A stretch of 64,000 nucleotides of DNA from Odontocerum albicorne (GCA_949825065.1 OX463845.1:29139315-29203314), one strand, 5' to 3'; positions 35,705-45,835 are shown, counted from the first letter of the stretch. Notes: generated by a model not told the origin, from the sequence alone. Translations and numbers: made by a program.

Positions 35705-36090
35705 CTAAAATTAATAAATACATACATATAATCCCACAATTTCTCTATCGGAGAAAGCAGAGAGGACAGAGCGCAAGACTTTACTACCTCGAAAAATATT
35801 TCGCTTCTTCTACATCCATATACCTTCTCATACAACTCCTACGATTTCTCTGACTCATTTTCCTTCTTTAAGCACATCATTCGCTTGATCCAATAATACT
35901 TTCCTTCGTCTTTATCTACCATGCGTTTCTCTCATATTTACACCGCATATTGATTTTTTAGTCTTCTATTATTTGTTCTATATGTGCACACCATTTCTAA
36001 ATTTTCTTTTCTACCATGTCCACCATATCACCATGATTTTGAATTTCGCAACATTCATTCTCAGAAAGTTAAGAATAATGCATAACAAGT
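35705..36090 (-). mobile_element. LINE-A fragment, right arm of the pair
   Basis: From (TACA)n through GGAGAAAGCAGAGAGGACAG, CATCCATATACCTTCTCATA and GATCCAATAATACTTTCC to a degraded upstream part ending near CATTCATTCTCAG. Confidence 0.8.
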
Positions 36091-36189
36091 CGAGTGCTCA
36101 CCAGACAATTGGTACTGTGAATATGTTTTGTGAACTGTGAATATGTCGTTGATGTTTGACCAGATACTGATTTTACTACTCTTTCGTTA

Positions 36190-36365
36190 CCTACAATACA
36201 ACCTAGGGAGATTATTGCAATCTTTTACATCTAGCCTGAAAAAATAGATTTGTTGAAATCTCTTCCAAAAACCAGACTAGATGGACCCCTTTAAAAAAAA
36301 CAACGATAATCGAATCAACAAATCCCGGCTTGGAATAGACGTCTTACCAACGAAACCACGGGAGT
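36190..36365 (-). repeat. SINE-T copy
   Basis: Tail ACAATACAACCTAGGGAG. The body is disturbed by a short insertion around 36220-36260. B-box complement CGATAATCGAATCAACAA and head GACGTCTTACCAACGAAACC. Confidence 0.7.
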
Positions 36366-36494
36366 CCCTTTCTTATATATAGGTATGTAAAATAGAAGCA
36401 ACCAATATTTTACGTATTTTAAGATCATTAAGGAAACATCTTGGTACTTTATAGGAGCTTGTAAAGTACAATATTTTAAAGACTCGCAGTAAAG

Positions 36495-36905
36495 CTTATC
36501 ATATACGTCGTTCTCTCAATAAAGAGTTGGAAGGTAAGGACCACTCTAATAATGTTGTTCACCATCATATAGAGGGGATTTATAACAGTATTCCTCTGGC
36601 GGAAAACTTACAAAACAAAAAGACCTACGTAACTGGAACACTAAAAACCAACCATAACAAAATGTATAATACATAAGACGGAATTTATGTAACAAAATGG
36701 AAAGTCTGACGGCGAAATGACAGACACGAAAAAAAGACGTGGCAAAGAATCCCTAAAACTAAAAACTGTAAATGAGTACAACAAACACATAAGTGGTATC
36801 GATTTCCAAGACCATATGACCAAAGGCAAACAAACCCGTGCGAACAAAAAAATATTCAATTTTATATTCGTATTTTTCAAGCTTTATAAGTGTGTGTTTG
36901 ATAGT
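36495..36905 (+). pseudogene. piggyBac-like transposase relic
   Basis: Plus-strand pieces in order: NKELEGKDHSNNVVHHHIEG, IYNSIPLAENLQNKKTYVTG, TLKTNHNKM, KWK, MTDTKKRRGKESLKLKTVNE and YNKHISGIDFQDHM. This order is the C-terminal half of the piggyBac catalytic domain (YNS-LA-L, K-TY-TGTL, K-P--V--YN--M-GVD--DQM). It is followed by a degenerate stretch where the usual YY--ER motif is missing. Stops and frameshifts separate the pieces, and the N-terminal catalytic Asp region and ends are not visible. A frame at 36717-36920 preserves the last part only. Confidence 0.75.
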
Positions 36906-36929
36906 TTTAATGATATTTAATAGTGTTAT

Positions 36930-37290
36930 AAGTAAATGTTAATGGCATTGAGGAATTCTGCTATTTGCATAGTATTTTCACAGATGATGGAAGAGTTAAG
37001 AGGTATAATCGAACGACGTGTAACGATAGGAAACAAAGTCAATGGGGCATTAAAACATACATGCTCGAACTGTACAGTATCGAAATCTGCTAAAATGATC
37101 AAGGTGTCAACTTTGATGTGTGGGGGTGAAACGTGGACCTGGAAAAGAATAATTGAAGCCGAATAAATGTTGTAGAAATGCGTGCATTGAGAAGAATACA
37201 TGAAGTGACAATGCAGGACAACTTAAGTATTGAAGAAATGAAGAAAGACTAACAAAACATATGGTTTAAATGCGAGTGGAAGGCGTCCGA
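36930..37290 (+). mobile_element. LINE-A fragment with ETW region
   Basis: Holds upstream family sequence: YGGRVKRYNRTTCNDRKQSQ-type codons near 36990, KSAKMIKVSTLMCGGETWTW (frame 36936-37166), then MRALRRIHEVTM. It is internally deleted after about 37225 and ends in a worn MKKD-LTKHMV stretch. Confidence 0.8.
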
Positions 37291-37299
37291 GTGGAAATG

Positions 37300-37780
37300 C
37301 TCAATACTCCAAAAAAGTTATAAATACTCAATACTCCAAAATTTCTCAGTATGTCATGTATAATATTTTATTCGCAGAGAATATGTTAAGATTATCAGCT
37401 TATATTTCGATAGTCCGGAACTAACACAGCTTGGCATGCTTCCAGTTCCTTGTAGGCCCACCCGGCATAATGTTTCGTTCCACAGTGAAGCGGTTGCAAC
37501 TAATTATTTCTACAATTCTTGGATAACAAAACTACACAGATTGGGAAATCAATATGGGCATTGTATGGACGTTCATATGACTTTGACTTCTCACAGGGGT
37601 AAAGTGAAGAAGTTGGTTTTACCGAGATAAATTGATTGAATTGTGTACGAGTAGATTTAATTTCTTGTACTGTTCGTCGTACACTGTTTTGTTTTCTAGT
37701 GTATAACACTGCCTACATATCAATGTTAAATTTTATTTGTTGTTTTTTAATCTTTTGTATCAAAAAGGTCATTCGACTGT
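37300..37780. other. Unassigned sequence
   Basis: Two frames overlap on opposite strands (37436-37630 +, 37500-37709 -) without recognisable motifs. A small direct repeat, AATACTCCAAAA, lies at 37300-37345. Confidence 0.4.
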
Positions 37781-37783
37781 TGA

Positions 37784-37942
37784 AATAAAATAAGACAGCT
37801 GCTAGAAAACGACATCTCTCAAGACCTCAGAAGACTCGGTGTCGAGGACTGGAGGGAAACACTCCTGATCAGAACATGCAGCAGACTAAAGGGTGAAGCT
37901 CTACAAGAACTGTACGAACATTTGAAAGTAAATAAGAAGTAG
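37784..37942 (+). CDS. Exon-like coding fragment, family unknown
   Basis: Open frame without a start ends at TAG 37940-37942: RQLLENDISQDLRRLGVEDW, RETLLIRTCSRLKGEALQEL, YEHLKVNKK. Codons are balanced and unlike the AT-rich flank, so it is or was coding. Its charged helical end resembles termini of some retroelement polyproteins, but I cannot name a family. A terminal exon of a host gene remains possible. Confidence 0.35.
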   Translation, partial: NKIRQLLENDISQDLRRLGVEDWRETLLIRTCSRLKGEALQELYEHLKVNKK

Positions 37943-37944
37943 TT

Positions 37945-38475
37945 GCCATGGATTAATAATTCGTTTATTCTTGATTTTTTACTGACATTTTGAATGTAAA
38001 AACTACAACTACCCATGATAGTGCCAGTTTTTTTTAAATTAATACATACATTCACATCAAAGTGTGTACACGTTTTCATTTGACTGAGATAACGAGAAAC
38101 ACCTGGCATCTTAGACCATGTATCAAATTAATATTGCGATGTAACCAGTTTTTATACTACACATGGTGCAAATAAATTTACAACACAACAAAACTTATTG
38201 TCTCGCCTTTTTGCTTTATTATTCGCCTTTTCGATTGTTCCAAATGTATTAATTGCCTATCTACCATCTGTACTGTCTATATAAATTTAATTTTACTTTA
38301 AAATAACAAGTATTACGAATAGTATTGAAAAATCAAAATTTGTCGTAGAATATATTTGGAGATGGTGTATCCGCAATAACGCTGAAGTGTTTAATATCTC
38401 CCGGAATTCAAAAGTAACAGAAATAATGAAAACAAAAATACATTAATTAGTGTTCAGGTTATGTCACTAGGACAA
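37945..38475. other. Unassigned AT-rich sequence
   Basis: No features were identified. A 96-residue frame at 37819-38109 (-) overlaps the fragment at 37784-37942 antisense and is not supported. Confidence 0.4.
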
Positions 38476-38479
38476 GCGG

Positions 38480-38518
38480 TGTCCCGCGTCATATACGAAT
38501 TGGCGACACGGACATATT
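38480..38518 (-). repeat. SINE-2 3' end scrap
   Basis: CGAATTGGCGACACGGACAT and ATTGAAAAGTGTGG match the ends of the SINE-2 copies at 28195 and 53465. The rest is cut off by the LINE-A copy that follows. Confidence 0.5.
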
Positions 38519-38945
38519 GAAAAGTGTGGAAGATGCATGCACTAATAATAATACTTGGGGTGACCATGTTTGACGTAATATGGAATGAAGTGATAAGGGA
38601 TGAATGTGAACTTAACGCTGATGTATTGAATAAGATAAAGAAGAATACTCTGAGATGGGGTGGGCATGTAGAACGAATGAATGAAGAAAGACTATAAAAC
38701 AAATATATAAAGCAAATGTGAGTGAAAGGCGTTGTAGAGGAAAACAAAGAAAGAAGGTTGGTTCAAGTGAATGATATTTTGAAAGAAGGAAACATATAAA
38801 GTTTGATAAAACGTAGGAATTGTATGATAAGGGATATGAATGTAGAAGAGGTGAAGGTCGTGTGTCGAGATAGGAAAGCCTGATGATCTGTCTCTCTGCC
38901 TACTCCGACAGTAAGATGGCGTGATGGTATGTATATATGTATGTT
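38519..38945 (+). mobile_element. LINE-A fragment, left arm of convergent pair
   Basis: ARMHALIIILGVTMFD-like start, NECELNADVLNKIKKNTLRW, HVERMNEERL, a frameshift, VNDILKEGN, then MNVEEVKVVCRDRKA and a tail GGTATGTATATATG. It is readable for most of the family's terminal ~430 bp. Confidence 0.85.
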
Positions 38946-39057
38946 TAATATTGTTAGTCTTGAAAGATTTTTATCTCTTATCCTGTGTTACTCAGATTAG
39001 TTGGGTAAGATTACTTAACAGCAGTAAATCGATAGATTTAATAAAAAAGTATTTAAC
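38946..39057 (+). repeat. Spacer element, copy 1
   Basis: Core CCTGTGTTACTCAGATTAGT, then GATTACTTAACAGCAGTAAA. Homologous end to end, in opposite orientation, to 59296-59451. In both places it is flanked by inward-pointing LINE-A 3' ends. Confidence 0.75.
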
Positions 39058-39320
39058 GAACATACTCATACATACCATCACGCCATGTCACTGTAGGGAT
39101 AGGGACTTTCCTTTATTGATACGTTCTTTACCTCTTCCATATACATACACCTTCTCATAGAGCTCATACGATTTCTCTGACATTTTTCATTCAAAATATC
39201 ATTCACTTGATCCAACTGCTATATTTGGTCGTCTTCTACCATACATAATAGCACACTGTATGTTGGTTTTCTTAGTCTTTCTTCATTCATTCGCAAACCA
39301 TCTCATCAGAGTGCCTTTTA
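39058..39320 (-). mobile_element. LINE-A fragment, right arm of the pair
   Basis: Starts CATACATACCATCACGCCAT and reads back through CTTCTCATAGAGCTCATACG and GATCCAACTGC to CTTCATTCATTCGCAAACCA. It has a ~20-bp deletion in the AYPD-VCRD region. Confidence 0.8.
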
Positions 39321-39334
39321 ACTTTGTATGTAGC

Positions 39335-39455
39335 TATAATGTAATGTAAATTTTCGACCAATTTTGAAAAAAAATCCTAAAAACAATTGGTTGCTTGGAA
39401 GAGGTTACCTTTTGATAATAAACCCGGTCAATGGTATAGTGTTCAATAAAATGTT
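39335..39455 (+). repeat. SINE-T body fragment
   Basis: TTGGTTGCTTGGAAGAGGTT, TTGATAATAAACCCGG and ATGGTATAGTGTTCAATAAA follow the body and tail order of SINE-T. The tRNA head is absent. Confidence 0.55.
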
Positions 39456-39549
39456 TAAATAATAAACAAAAACATTTTAGATTAAATAACAATTTCGTTA
39501 TTCCCCTTCATATTTATGTATTCTCCATAACACTTCATGGACTGTAAAC

Positions 39550-39735
39550 ATGGACGGTGAGATAGAAGTAAAGAAACATGATAGATATCTTCGAGATGTA
39601 GTGTTAGATGCGGATCCTCAGTATCCCATAGACCACAAGGCGCATCAACGTCTCTATCATACAATCATTCGAGATTATCAGAAGAATTTCGACAACATGC
39701 AGAAAAATAATCTTAACGTACTTAAAATCTGGTGA
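39550..39735 (+). CDS. Coding-like frame, unknown
   Basis: ATG at 39550 opens a 61-codon frame: MDGEIEVKKHDRYLRDVVLD, ADPQYPIDHKAHQRLYHTII, RDYQKNFDNMQKNNLNVLKI, W. It is highly charged and balanced in codon use, with further coding-like sequence in other frames to about 39960. No domain was recognised. It could be the 5' part of a degenerate transposon or virus-derived ORF, or a small host exon. Confidence 0.3.
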   Translation: MDGEIEVKKHDRYLRDVVLDADPQYPIDHKAHQRLYHTIIRDYQKNFDNMQKNNLNVLKIW

Positions 39736-39959
39736 TCACGAGGACAATTGACGGACGGCGAACAAGAGAAAGATATTCTATGAGATGACCCGATCAAAAA
39801 AGAAATAATCAGGTTAACAGAATCCTCTTTATCTGAGGGAAGGAGACAGGTGGTGCTCGAGTTCGAAACATATCAGAGGACTACGACGCTCAGTATTGAT
39901 CACGCGATGAAGAAGAATGTAACATACTATCTGTTTGACTTTATCAACTTAAGTACGTC

Positions 39960-40255
39960 TATGGAAATATTTGATATCACAATGAAATGTATGTAATCGT
40001 ATGTACATATATGTAAGAGTATGTCCTTATTGGACACGCGCCACTCCCTTGAGTCACTCATTTTAAATAAAGCAAAGGTAGGAATAACGAAAACACTTAT
40101 TTATAATTATTCTTAAATTCTCATAATAATAAACCGATCCGCATTCATCAATCAATTATGACAAGCAAGTTGAGTATTCATCATTGCATCTCACCAGTCA
40201 CTGAAGTATTGAGATATTTTAATAACGTAAAGATTTCCCGTGAATAGGTTAGTAC
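39960..40255. other. Unassigned AT-rich sequence
   Basis: Contains a (GTATGTA)-like stretch near 39990. No gene is seen. Confidence 0.4.
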
Positions 40256-40256
40256 C

Positions 40257-40454
40257 ATGGAAGGGTCAGTTATGAAACGAGTCGTTCATGAACGCAGCCG
40301 AGGTACTCGCGTGATTGTGGCTTTACTGTCGGTGCTGGCCACATACAATGATGACTGCCTATTGCCTACTAGAGGCGGTAATCAGTTAGTTATTGCCTCT
40401 GACCGGCAACACCTGCCACCGTTTATACTCGCCCTGCCGGAAGATAGCAGCTGA
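40257..40454 (+). CDS. Coding-like frame, unknown
   Basis: A 65-codon frame from ATG 40257: MEGSVMKRVVHERSRGTRVI, then VALLSVLATYNDDCLLPTRG. G+C is clearly above the surroundings. No motif or splice context convinces me. It may be part of a GC-richer inserted repeat. Confidence 0.25.
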   Translation: MEGSVMKRVVHERSRGTRVIVALLSVLATYNDDCLLPTRGGNQLVIASDRQHLPPFILALPEDSS

Positions 40455-40619
40455 TTGAAGTTATATTTCTACATGATTCAACTAAGTTTTAACTGTGTTT
40501 ATTATGGACAATTAAACTATAAATTTAAACCTTTGCCACGATATTATACTGTAATATTTCAACATTAATGTAAATTACAGAATTGAAATAAATGCGCAGA
40601 TGAGAAATTTTGCTGTTAA

Positions 40620-41200
40620 GAGATAATGTTTTCGAGAGATGGAAAATTAGAGAAAGATATTAAAAAACGTGTTACTGCATGTAGCAAGGTCAATATCGCA
40701 CAAAGTACTGTTTTTTTTTTCTATATACTCGTAGCATTCGCAAAATCTTCATAACGTATTGTGCACAGTAGTGTGCTATAGCCAACCTTGATGTATGGAA
40801 GTGAAACCTGGGCAATAAAAGGGAGTAATAAGAGCACAATAAATCGATAGAAATGCGGACCTTGTGTTGAATATCTGGTAATACAATGCTTGACAGAGTA
40901 AGAAATGATCGGATGAAAGATAACTGATAGAGATGAATATTATAAGTAGAATTTTGAAAGAAGACTTGAAATGGTTGGTCACCTTGATATACTCGTTATA
41001 AATTGCGAAAGAGCTAGAAAACAAATTTATTTCTGGAATGAATGGATAGTGAGGAAGGCGTAGACCGAGAAGAGTGGAACGAGAAAGTTAGAAAATTTTT
41101 AACTAAAGGAAATATAAGAAGTATGAGAAATAGGAGAGAATGTATGACGAGATGTATGAACGAGAACGAAGCGTGTATCGTAAGCTAGGATCTACTGTAT
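40620..41200 (+). mobile_element. LINE-A related fragment, divergent subfamily
   Basis: GVLxCSKVNIAQS-like region, LMYGSETWAIKGSNKSTIN, then NDRMKDN, LKWLVTL equivalent of LRWFGH, RARKQIY, RPRRVERES and RSMRNRRECMTRCMNEN. It lacks the AYPDRE end. A TACTCGTA site at 40726 sits where a T-run splits the RT-derived sequence. Confidence 0.75.
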
Positions 41201-41735
41201 GTATAATACATACCATCTTTGATTAATGGTATGTGTATACAGTAAATAACCATTATAGATTTCGCCGTCAATGTTCAAATGGTTTCTACACCTGTGTACG
41301 CCTTCAGTTTCCACGATTTACTTCGATTACAGACAGGTCTTGGACAGGTTTAACTTTTTTTTAAATATTACGCCTTTTTTATAACGCATAGAAGCTGACC
41401 AGTTTCCAAAACTGAAAGCAAAAAATATAACATTCAACATCTCACTTTCGCTTCTTAAATGTTCTTTATGCGTAACAGATCGAATATCAATAGCGAACAT
41501 TTTCCAAAGCTCATTGATCGTTCTGTTGAGGGTATCACTAGCAATACAACAAATAACCCATTTCCGCTTAGTTCCCTGATTAAGGAGTAAGGTGTCCCTT
41601 AGTCAAACAGAGACTCTGACTCGAACAAAGTACGACTGGATGCTCAGTCTCGGTTTATACGAAACAGTGTACAAGCACAAGTGGGGCATAGCAAAGTCGC
41701 ATTTACGTAAGTGCGAGAGATCTTGATAATGGACC
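41201..41735. other. Unassigned sequence
   Basis: Mixed composition. No motif recognised on either strand. Confidence 0.4.
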
Positions 41736-41737
41736 AC

Positions 41738-41956
41738 TATAGTTCAGAAATTCTAGGATGAGTCCTGTGACAGCTCACAAATTTGCCCCAATACAACCTA
41801 ATGTAATGTATTTACCTAAATAACTTGCTATTTATTAGAATTGAGGCTTATATTAAAGTTGATATAATAATTAAAATTACTGAACATCGTTACAAGGTTG
41901 TATTGGGGCAAATTTGTGAGCTGTCACAGGACTCGTCCTAGAATTTCCGAACTATA
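41738..41956. mobile_element. Hairpin MITE, 219 bp
   Basis: Arms 41738-41799 and 41895-41956 (62 bp each) are inverted copies with two mismatches; the outer end is TATAGTTC and the inner end CCAATACAACCT. A 95-bp AT-rich centre has no coding capacity. ACCAC lies directly outside both ends (41733-41737 and 41957-41961 region), and TA is also present at both termini, so the target duplication is either ACCAC or TA. It is a non-autonomous DNA element with an unidentified parent family. Confidence 0.9.
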
Positions 41957-42040
41957 ACCACTGTATACATTTTCTGGAGGAGTGCAGGAGCTGTACAAAT
42001 TAACACCAGATGCTGTAACCTGGCTGAAGAGACACCTTTC

Positions 42041-42860
42041 TTTTTTTTTATTAAACAAAGTAATATATTGTACAAATATTTGTCAAGGCTACACCTATCT
42101 ACAAATTTATTACTTAACTAATCTTATTTATATATTATAATTTATGAACTCACTTAATCTTATTTTCCTACATGTCATTTTATTTTTATTTTTTTAAATG
42201 TTAATATATGATTTCTTAGAAATAATTAACACCTACATACTACTTATAACTAGATAACAATTCCTACGACTAATTATTTAGCAAGAACAAGTCCACTCGT
42301 TCAGGCTACTTGTATTCCATCACATTCAATCAGACCTTGGTCTTCCCAGCTAATAATGTAGGTGGACTAGTCAGGCAATAGATAATGCTTCGGGAGCCTG
42401 TGCTTATAACGGAAGGGTAGATCGGATTTACTCTCGTAAGCCCCTAGAGCAGCGTCTAAGAAATTGCTGTAATCTTGTTGAATTTTATAGAACTTCACGG
42501 TCCAAGCGAGGATGTGGTGTTGTAGGGTTTCTTCTCACTGTTCGGCATGAAGTCGGGTAAGTTTTGTTCTGGGATGGGTGTTAAAAGATATCTTGAATGC
42601 CTTGTTCTGCACTCGCTGGAGTTTCAGGTGATCCGTGTTGCTCACACTACCCCAAACGGGTGCAGTATAGGTGAAGATAGGACGAATAAGGGTTTTATAG
42701 AGGAGGAGCTTATTTTTAGGTGAAAGAAAGCTGAGTCGATGAAATATCGAACTAATGTGCCCTTGTGACCCTTCTGTCTGATAGTGCACACCTAGAACAC
42801 GATGCATGTGAGGACCACACGTATACAAGTATAAAAAATAATAATGAAATAATGTCAAGT
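42041..42860 (-). mobile_element. Jockey-like LINE 3' end (LINE-C)
   Basis: Minus-strand frame (42535-42867) reads VLGVHYQTEGS, then LSFLSPKNKLLLYKTLIRPI, FTYTAPVWGSVSNTDHLKLQ and RVQNKAFKISFNTHPRTKLT, ending RLHAEQ. This is the C-terminal part of a Jockey-clade reverse transcriptase (LG-x-LD, LLYKTLIRPIFTY-APVWG, L-LQR-QNK). About 490 bp of 3' UTR follow, ending in a T-run on the plus strand near 42041 (poly-A on the element strand). The element is 5' truncated just upstream of LGV, and the frame shown is uninterrupted, so it is younger than LINE-A copies here. Confidence 0.88.
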
Positions 42861-43132
42861 TATACAATATATGTTTTTATTATATATGATTTTACTAACG
42901 CTTTCTTTTTTATAATCTTGATATTATAAATATGATTATAAGGAAATACAAAAAAAAATAGAATAATAAGGTGAATTAATTTGACACATTTATTATATTG
43001 AATATACATCAAGAGCTGTAGTTCATCTTTCATTGTTATAATTCTACAATACATCATAGGCACACATATTTATACCTTCATATGAATATTAATATGCATT
43101 AAAGACCCAAACCACATATTACCTGCTCGATC

Positions 43133-43215
43133 TCCGTGGCCTAGTTGATAAGACGCTTGACTTCCACCCGAGGAGTTCTGGTTCGATTCCCGTTGGTACC
43201 AAAAAAAAAGGGTTC
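43133..43215 (+). repeat. SINE-T head, best preserved
   Basis: A box TGGCCTAGTTGA at 43137-43148, B box GGTTCGATTCC at 43180-43190, then GTTGGTACC and an A-run. It would also fit a tRNA-like fold, but the 3' continuation and repeated occurrence mark it as the SINE-T promoter region. Confidence 0.8.
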
Positions 43216-43535
43216 AAGCCTGGTGAATTAATTATTCTGGTAACAGTACTTGAGCACTAGATGTGTGCGAGCGTTGTTGCCGCTTTACATGTGGTAATAT
43301 TGCCAATACATGTGATTGCAAACTGTGAATTCCGAGCCTACTTCAGTGGTTCTAAAACCGAAGGCTTGATTAACGAAGTTTATCAATTTGAATATATTAA
43401 GTGACACTATACGAATGGATGAATGGTCCTATCCTGTACTAAGGAAATATTGTGCAGCATTTTTATATAGGCTTTTATGAAACATTTTTTGCTGATGGAA
43501 TTCAACTCTGACAAACTTATTTATCTGACTTTGTA
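43216..43535. other. Unassigned sequence
   Basis: No gene or repeat recognised. Confidence 0.4.
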
Positions 43536-43539
43536 TTTT

Positions 43540-43885
43540 TGCACAGGCGAGATTAAGGTAAACCTATTCGACATTTTGCGCCGGCCGGCACGACCAGCGC
43601 ACCCGGCAGGAGTCTGTCGTCTGTGTAATTCGGGGGAGGCGTTTGTCCTGGCTGGGACATGTTCTGAGAATGCCCGATGATAGTTGGCCGAGGAGAGCGC
43701 TGTTTTTCTGTCCATTAGGGTCCCGACGGGCTGGAAGACCCTCTCCCACGGAGTACCGTTCCTATGACAAGGAAGTCAGAGCGTTAGGAATGTCGTGGAG
43801 GGAGATTACCAACACCGCTCAAAACCGCTCTGAATGGAGAAGACTGGTGGCCTCCCTGTGCTCCCTTGTGAAGCTTTAAAAGAAA
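43540..43885 (+). mobile_element. LINE-D C-terminal relic
   Basis: Frame 43643-43879 reads WLGHVLRMPDDSWPRRALFF, then GSRRAGRPSPTEYRSYDKEV, ALGMSWREITNTAQNRSEWR and RLVASLC. This is the classic tail of an RTE/CR1-like non-LTR reverse transcriptase (GHVLRM-D, P--AL, RP---W, W-----AQ-R--WR-LV--LC). Upstream codons (RLCNSGEAFVLAGTCSENAR) are in another frame, showing a frameshift near 43640. Much more GC-rich than its flanks. Confidence 0.88.
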
Positions 43886-43889
43886 GGTG

Positions 43890-44298
43890 AATATTCGACA
43901 TTTTACCAAAAAATGTGTTTTATGTGTTGGTTCCTTTTTGCATACATATTTTCATATGTTATTTTTAAATCCTCAAACATTGGCGGTTCATATACGAAAA
44001 AATATAAAGAAACGCCGTGAATTGTGGTGAGAGGTCCGGTCCGGTCCGTTGATGTTGGTCTTGATGATATACCAAAATCACGTTTCTTATGTCGGAAAAT
44101 AAATAATAATATAATAATTTATAATTTCCTCAAATTAACAAGGTACAACATTCCTTTGAACATCGTTTACGTCCGATCTGATATTAATTAATAAATAATC
44201 GATAACCGTGAGGCAAATCATAGTGAAGATTCGGGTTTTTTATATAAATTATATTCAGCTCAAAAATAATGGTATTTTTAATAATAAAAACAGTAAAA
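43890..44298. other. Unassigned AT-rich sequence
   Basis: Includes a GAGGTCCGGTCCGGTCCG micro-repeat near 44033. No gene is seen. Confidence 0.45.
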
Positions 44299-44567
44299 CT
44301 TAAGTGATAGTATGCACTACGAGTATTCCAACTTAAGATATAGTATGCACTACGAGTATTCCAACTTAAGTGATAGTATGCACTACGAGTATTCCAACTT
44401 AAGTGATAGTATGCACTACGAGTATTCCAACTTAAGTGATAGTATGCACTACGAGTATTCCAACTTAAGTGATAGTATGCACTACGAGTATTCCAACTTA
44501 AGTGATAGTATGCACTACGAGTATTCCAACTTAAGTGATAGTATGCACTACGAGTATTCCAACTTCA
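44299..44567. repeat. Minisatellite, 33-bp unit, 8 copies
   Basis: The unit contains CTTAAGTGATAGTATGCAC then TACGAGTATTCCAA. Units are nearly identical; the first junction reads CTTAAGATATAG. Because 33 is divisible by three, a plus-strand frame (44312-44578) repeats HYEYSNLSDSM, but it has no flanking coding sequence. Each unit holds one TACGAGTA site (first at 44318). Confidence 0.96.
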
Positions 44568-44569
44568 TC

Positions 44570-45595
44570 AAGACTTGATTTTCTCTTTCGGTAAAATTTA
44601 GTCGTATATTTTTTTATTTTTAAAAATTTGTAAATTATTCGAATCATTATTTTTTCCCTTAACAAAATGATTTTCAAATTATTATTTTATAAAATTAATT
44701 GTTAAGTATTATATATAATTTCTAGGTGAAATATTACAACGTTATTAACGAAAAGTAAAAAAGACTTAATAAACATATTTAAAGCATTAAAACATCGAAA
44801 AAAAAACACCAAAACTATTTTTTTGAAAATGTTACTAAAGAAAGAAAACTGAGGGTAGGAAAGGACCAAAAAATAAGAGGTATGAAGAAATACATTTCGG
44901 TATTGAAGAAAAATCTAATAATTTTTAAGGCGCTGTTTGAAATAAACCAATAAAGCTGTTGGTATTCAGAACGTAACTTTTTATTTTAATATTTAAAGCA
45001 AAATGTTGGTAAAAACGGTCTTCGCAGGAAGGATGTAGTTGTAGTTTTAATTTTATGAAGATTACTTTATAAAAATCTCAAATTTTGATTTTAGATCGAA
45101 ATGAAAGTTCAAGCTATGTTATCTTTTCCTAGAATTTACTAATATAAAATCTTATTTTACATATATCCGTATATCTATTATAGGTAATTTTTCTCTATTA
45201 AATTGGTAAAATAAGTTTATTATTTGAAATCTCAGGTTTATTTTATACCAATTGTTGTTTTAACACTTAGGAAATTTTAAGAGACAACTTAAAATAAAAA
45301 ATATTTAAACGCACGAAAGAAACATTTGACACAAAGTAACAAACTATACTTGAAGACTTCAAAAGTATTTCACCTGAATGAAAAATTATTAATGAATACA
45401 TCCTAGAAAAATAACGGTTCGGTGAGAACACCTGTAAAAACATTAGAAATACTAAGAAAAGTCATATATAGCAGTAAAGCACCGTTATGGCGAACAAAAG
45501 AGAGGAAAGAAGCAGAAAAAATTATGTAATTATTCAAAGTTGTGTGTTATTATTCCCAAAAGCTGTCAAAATACTTGCTGTAAAAGTACCACAGG
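44570..45595. other. Unassigned, very AT-rich
   Basis: Nothing recognised. Confidence 0.5.
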
Positions 45596-45599
45596 AAAG

Positions 45600-45835
45600 G
45601 GTTGACATCTCTCATTGTCCTCAAGCCACGTGAATAAGAGTTTTATTTATCACCTGCTAAATAGAAAGCCAATATCTCGACGAAAGATCTCTACCCTTAT
45701 TGAGGGTTGTCACCTGTATGTACACAGGGGAAATATTGTCCTTAATGGATCTATTTTGTCTTTGATTAAGGACACGTTCCATCTGTCTACTTTAGTATGT
45801 TTTTTTTTTAAAGATTATTTGCAGAACATTTGAAT
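45600..45835. other. Coding-like patch, probably LINE 3' part
   Basis: A 72-codon plus frame (45615-45833) has no motif. It adjoins the minus-strand LINE-E relic and may be its 3' UTR. Confidence 0.3.

Noticed and set aside
43137..43200. Possible true tRNA gene
   Set aside because: A and B boxes are good, but the same head recurs at many sites joined to a SINE body. The element has no proper acceptor-stem closure that I can confirm.
44312..44578. 88-codon frame with HYEYSNLSDSM repeats
   Set aside because: The 33-bp period keeps the frame open automatically; flanks are AT-rich non-coding.
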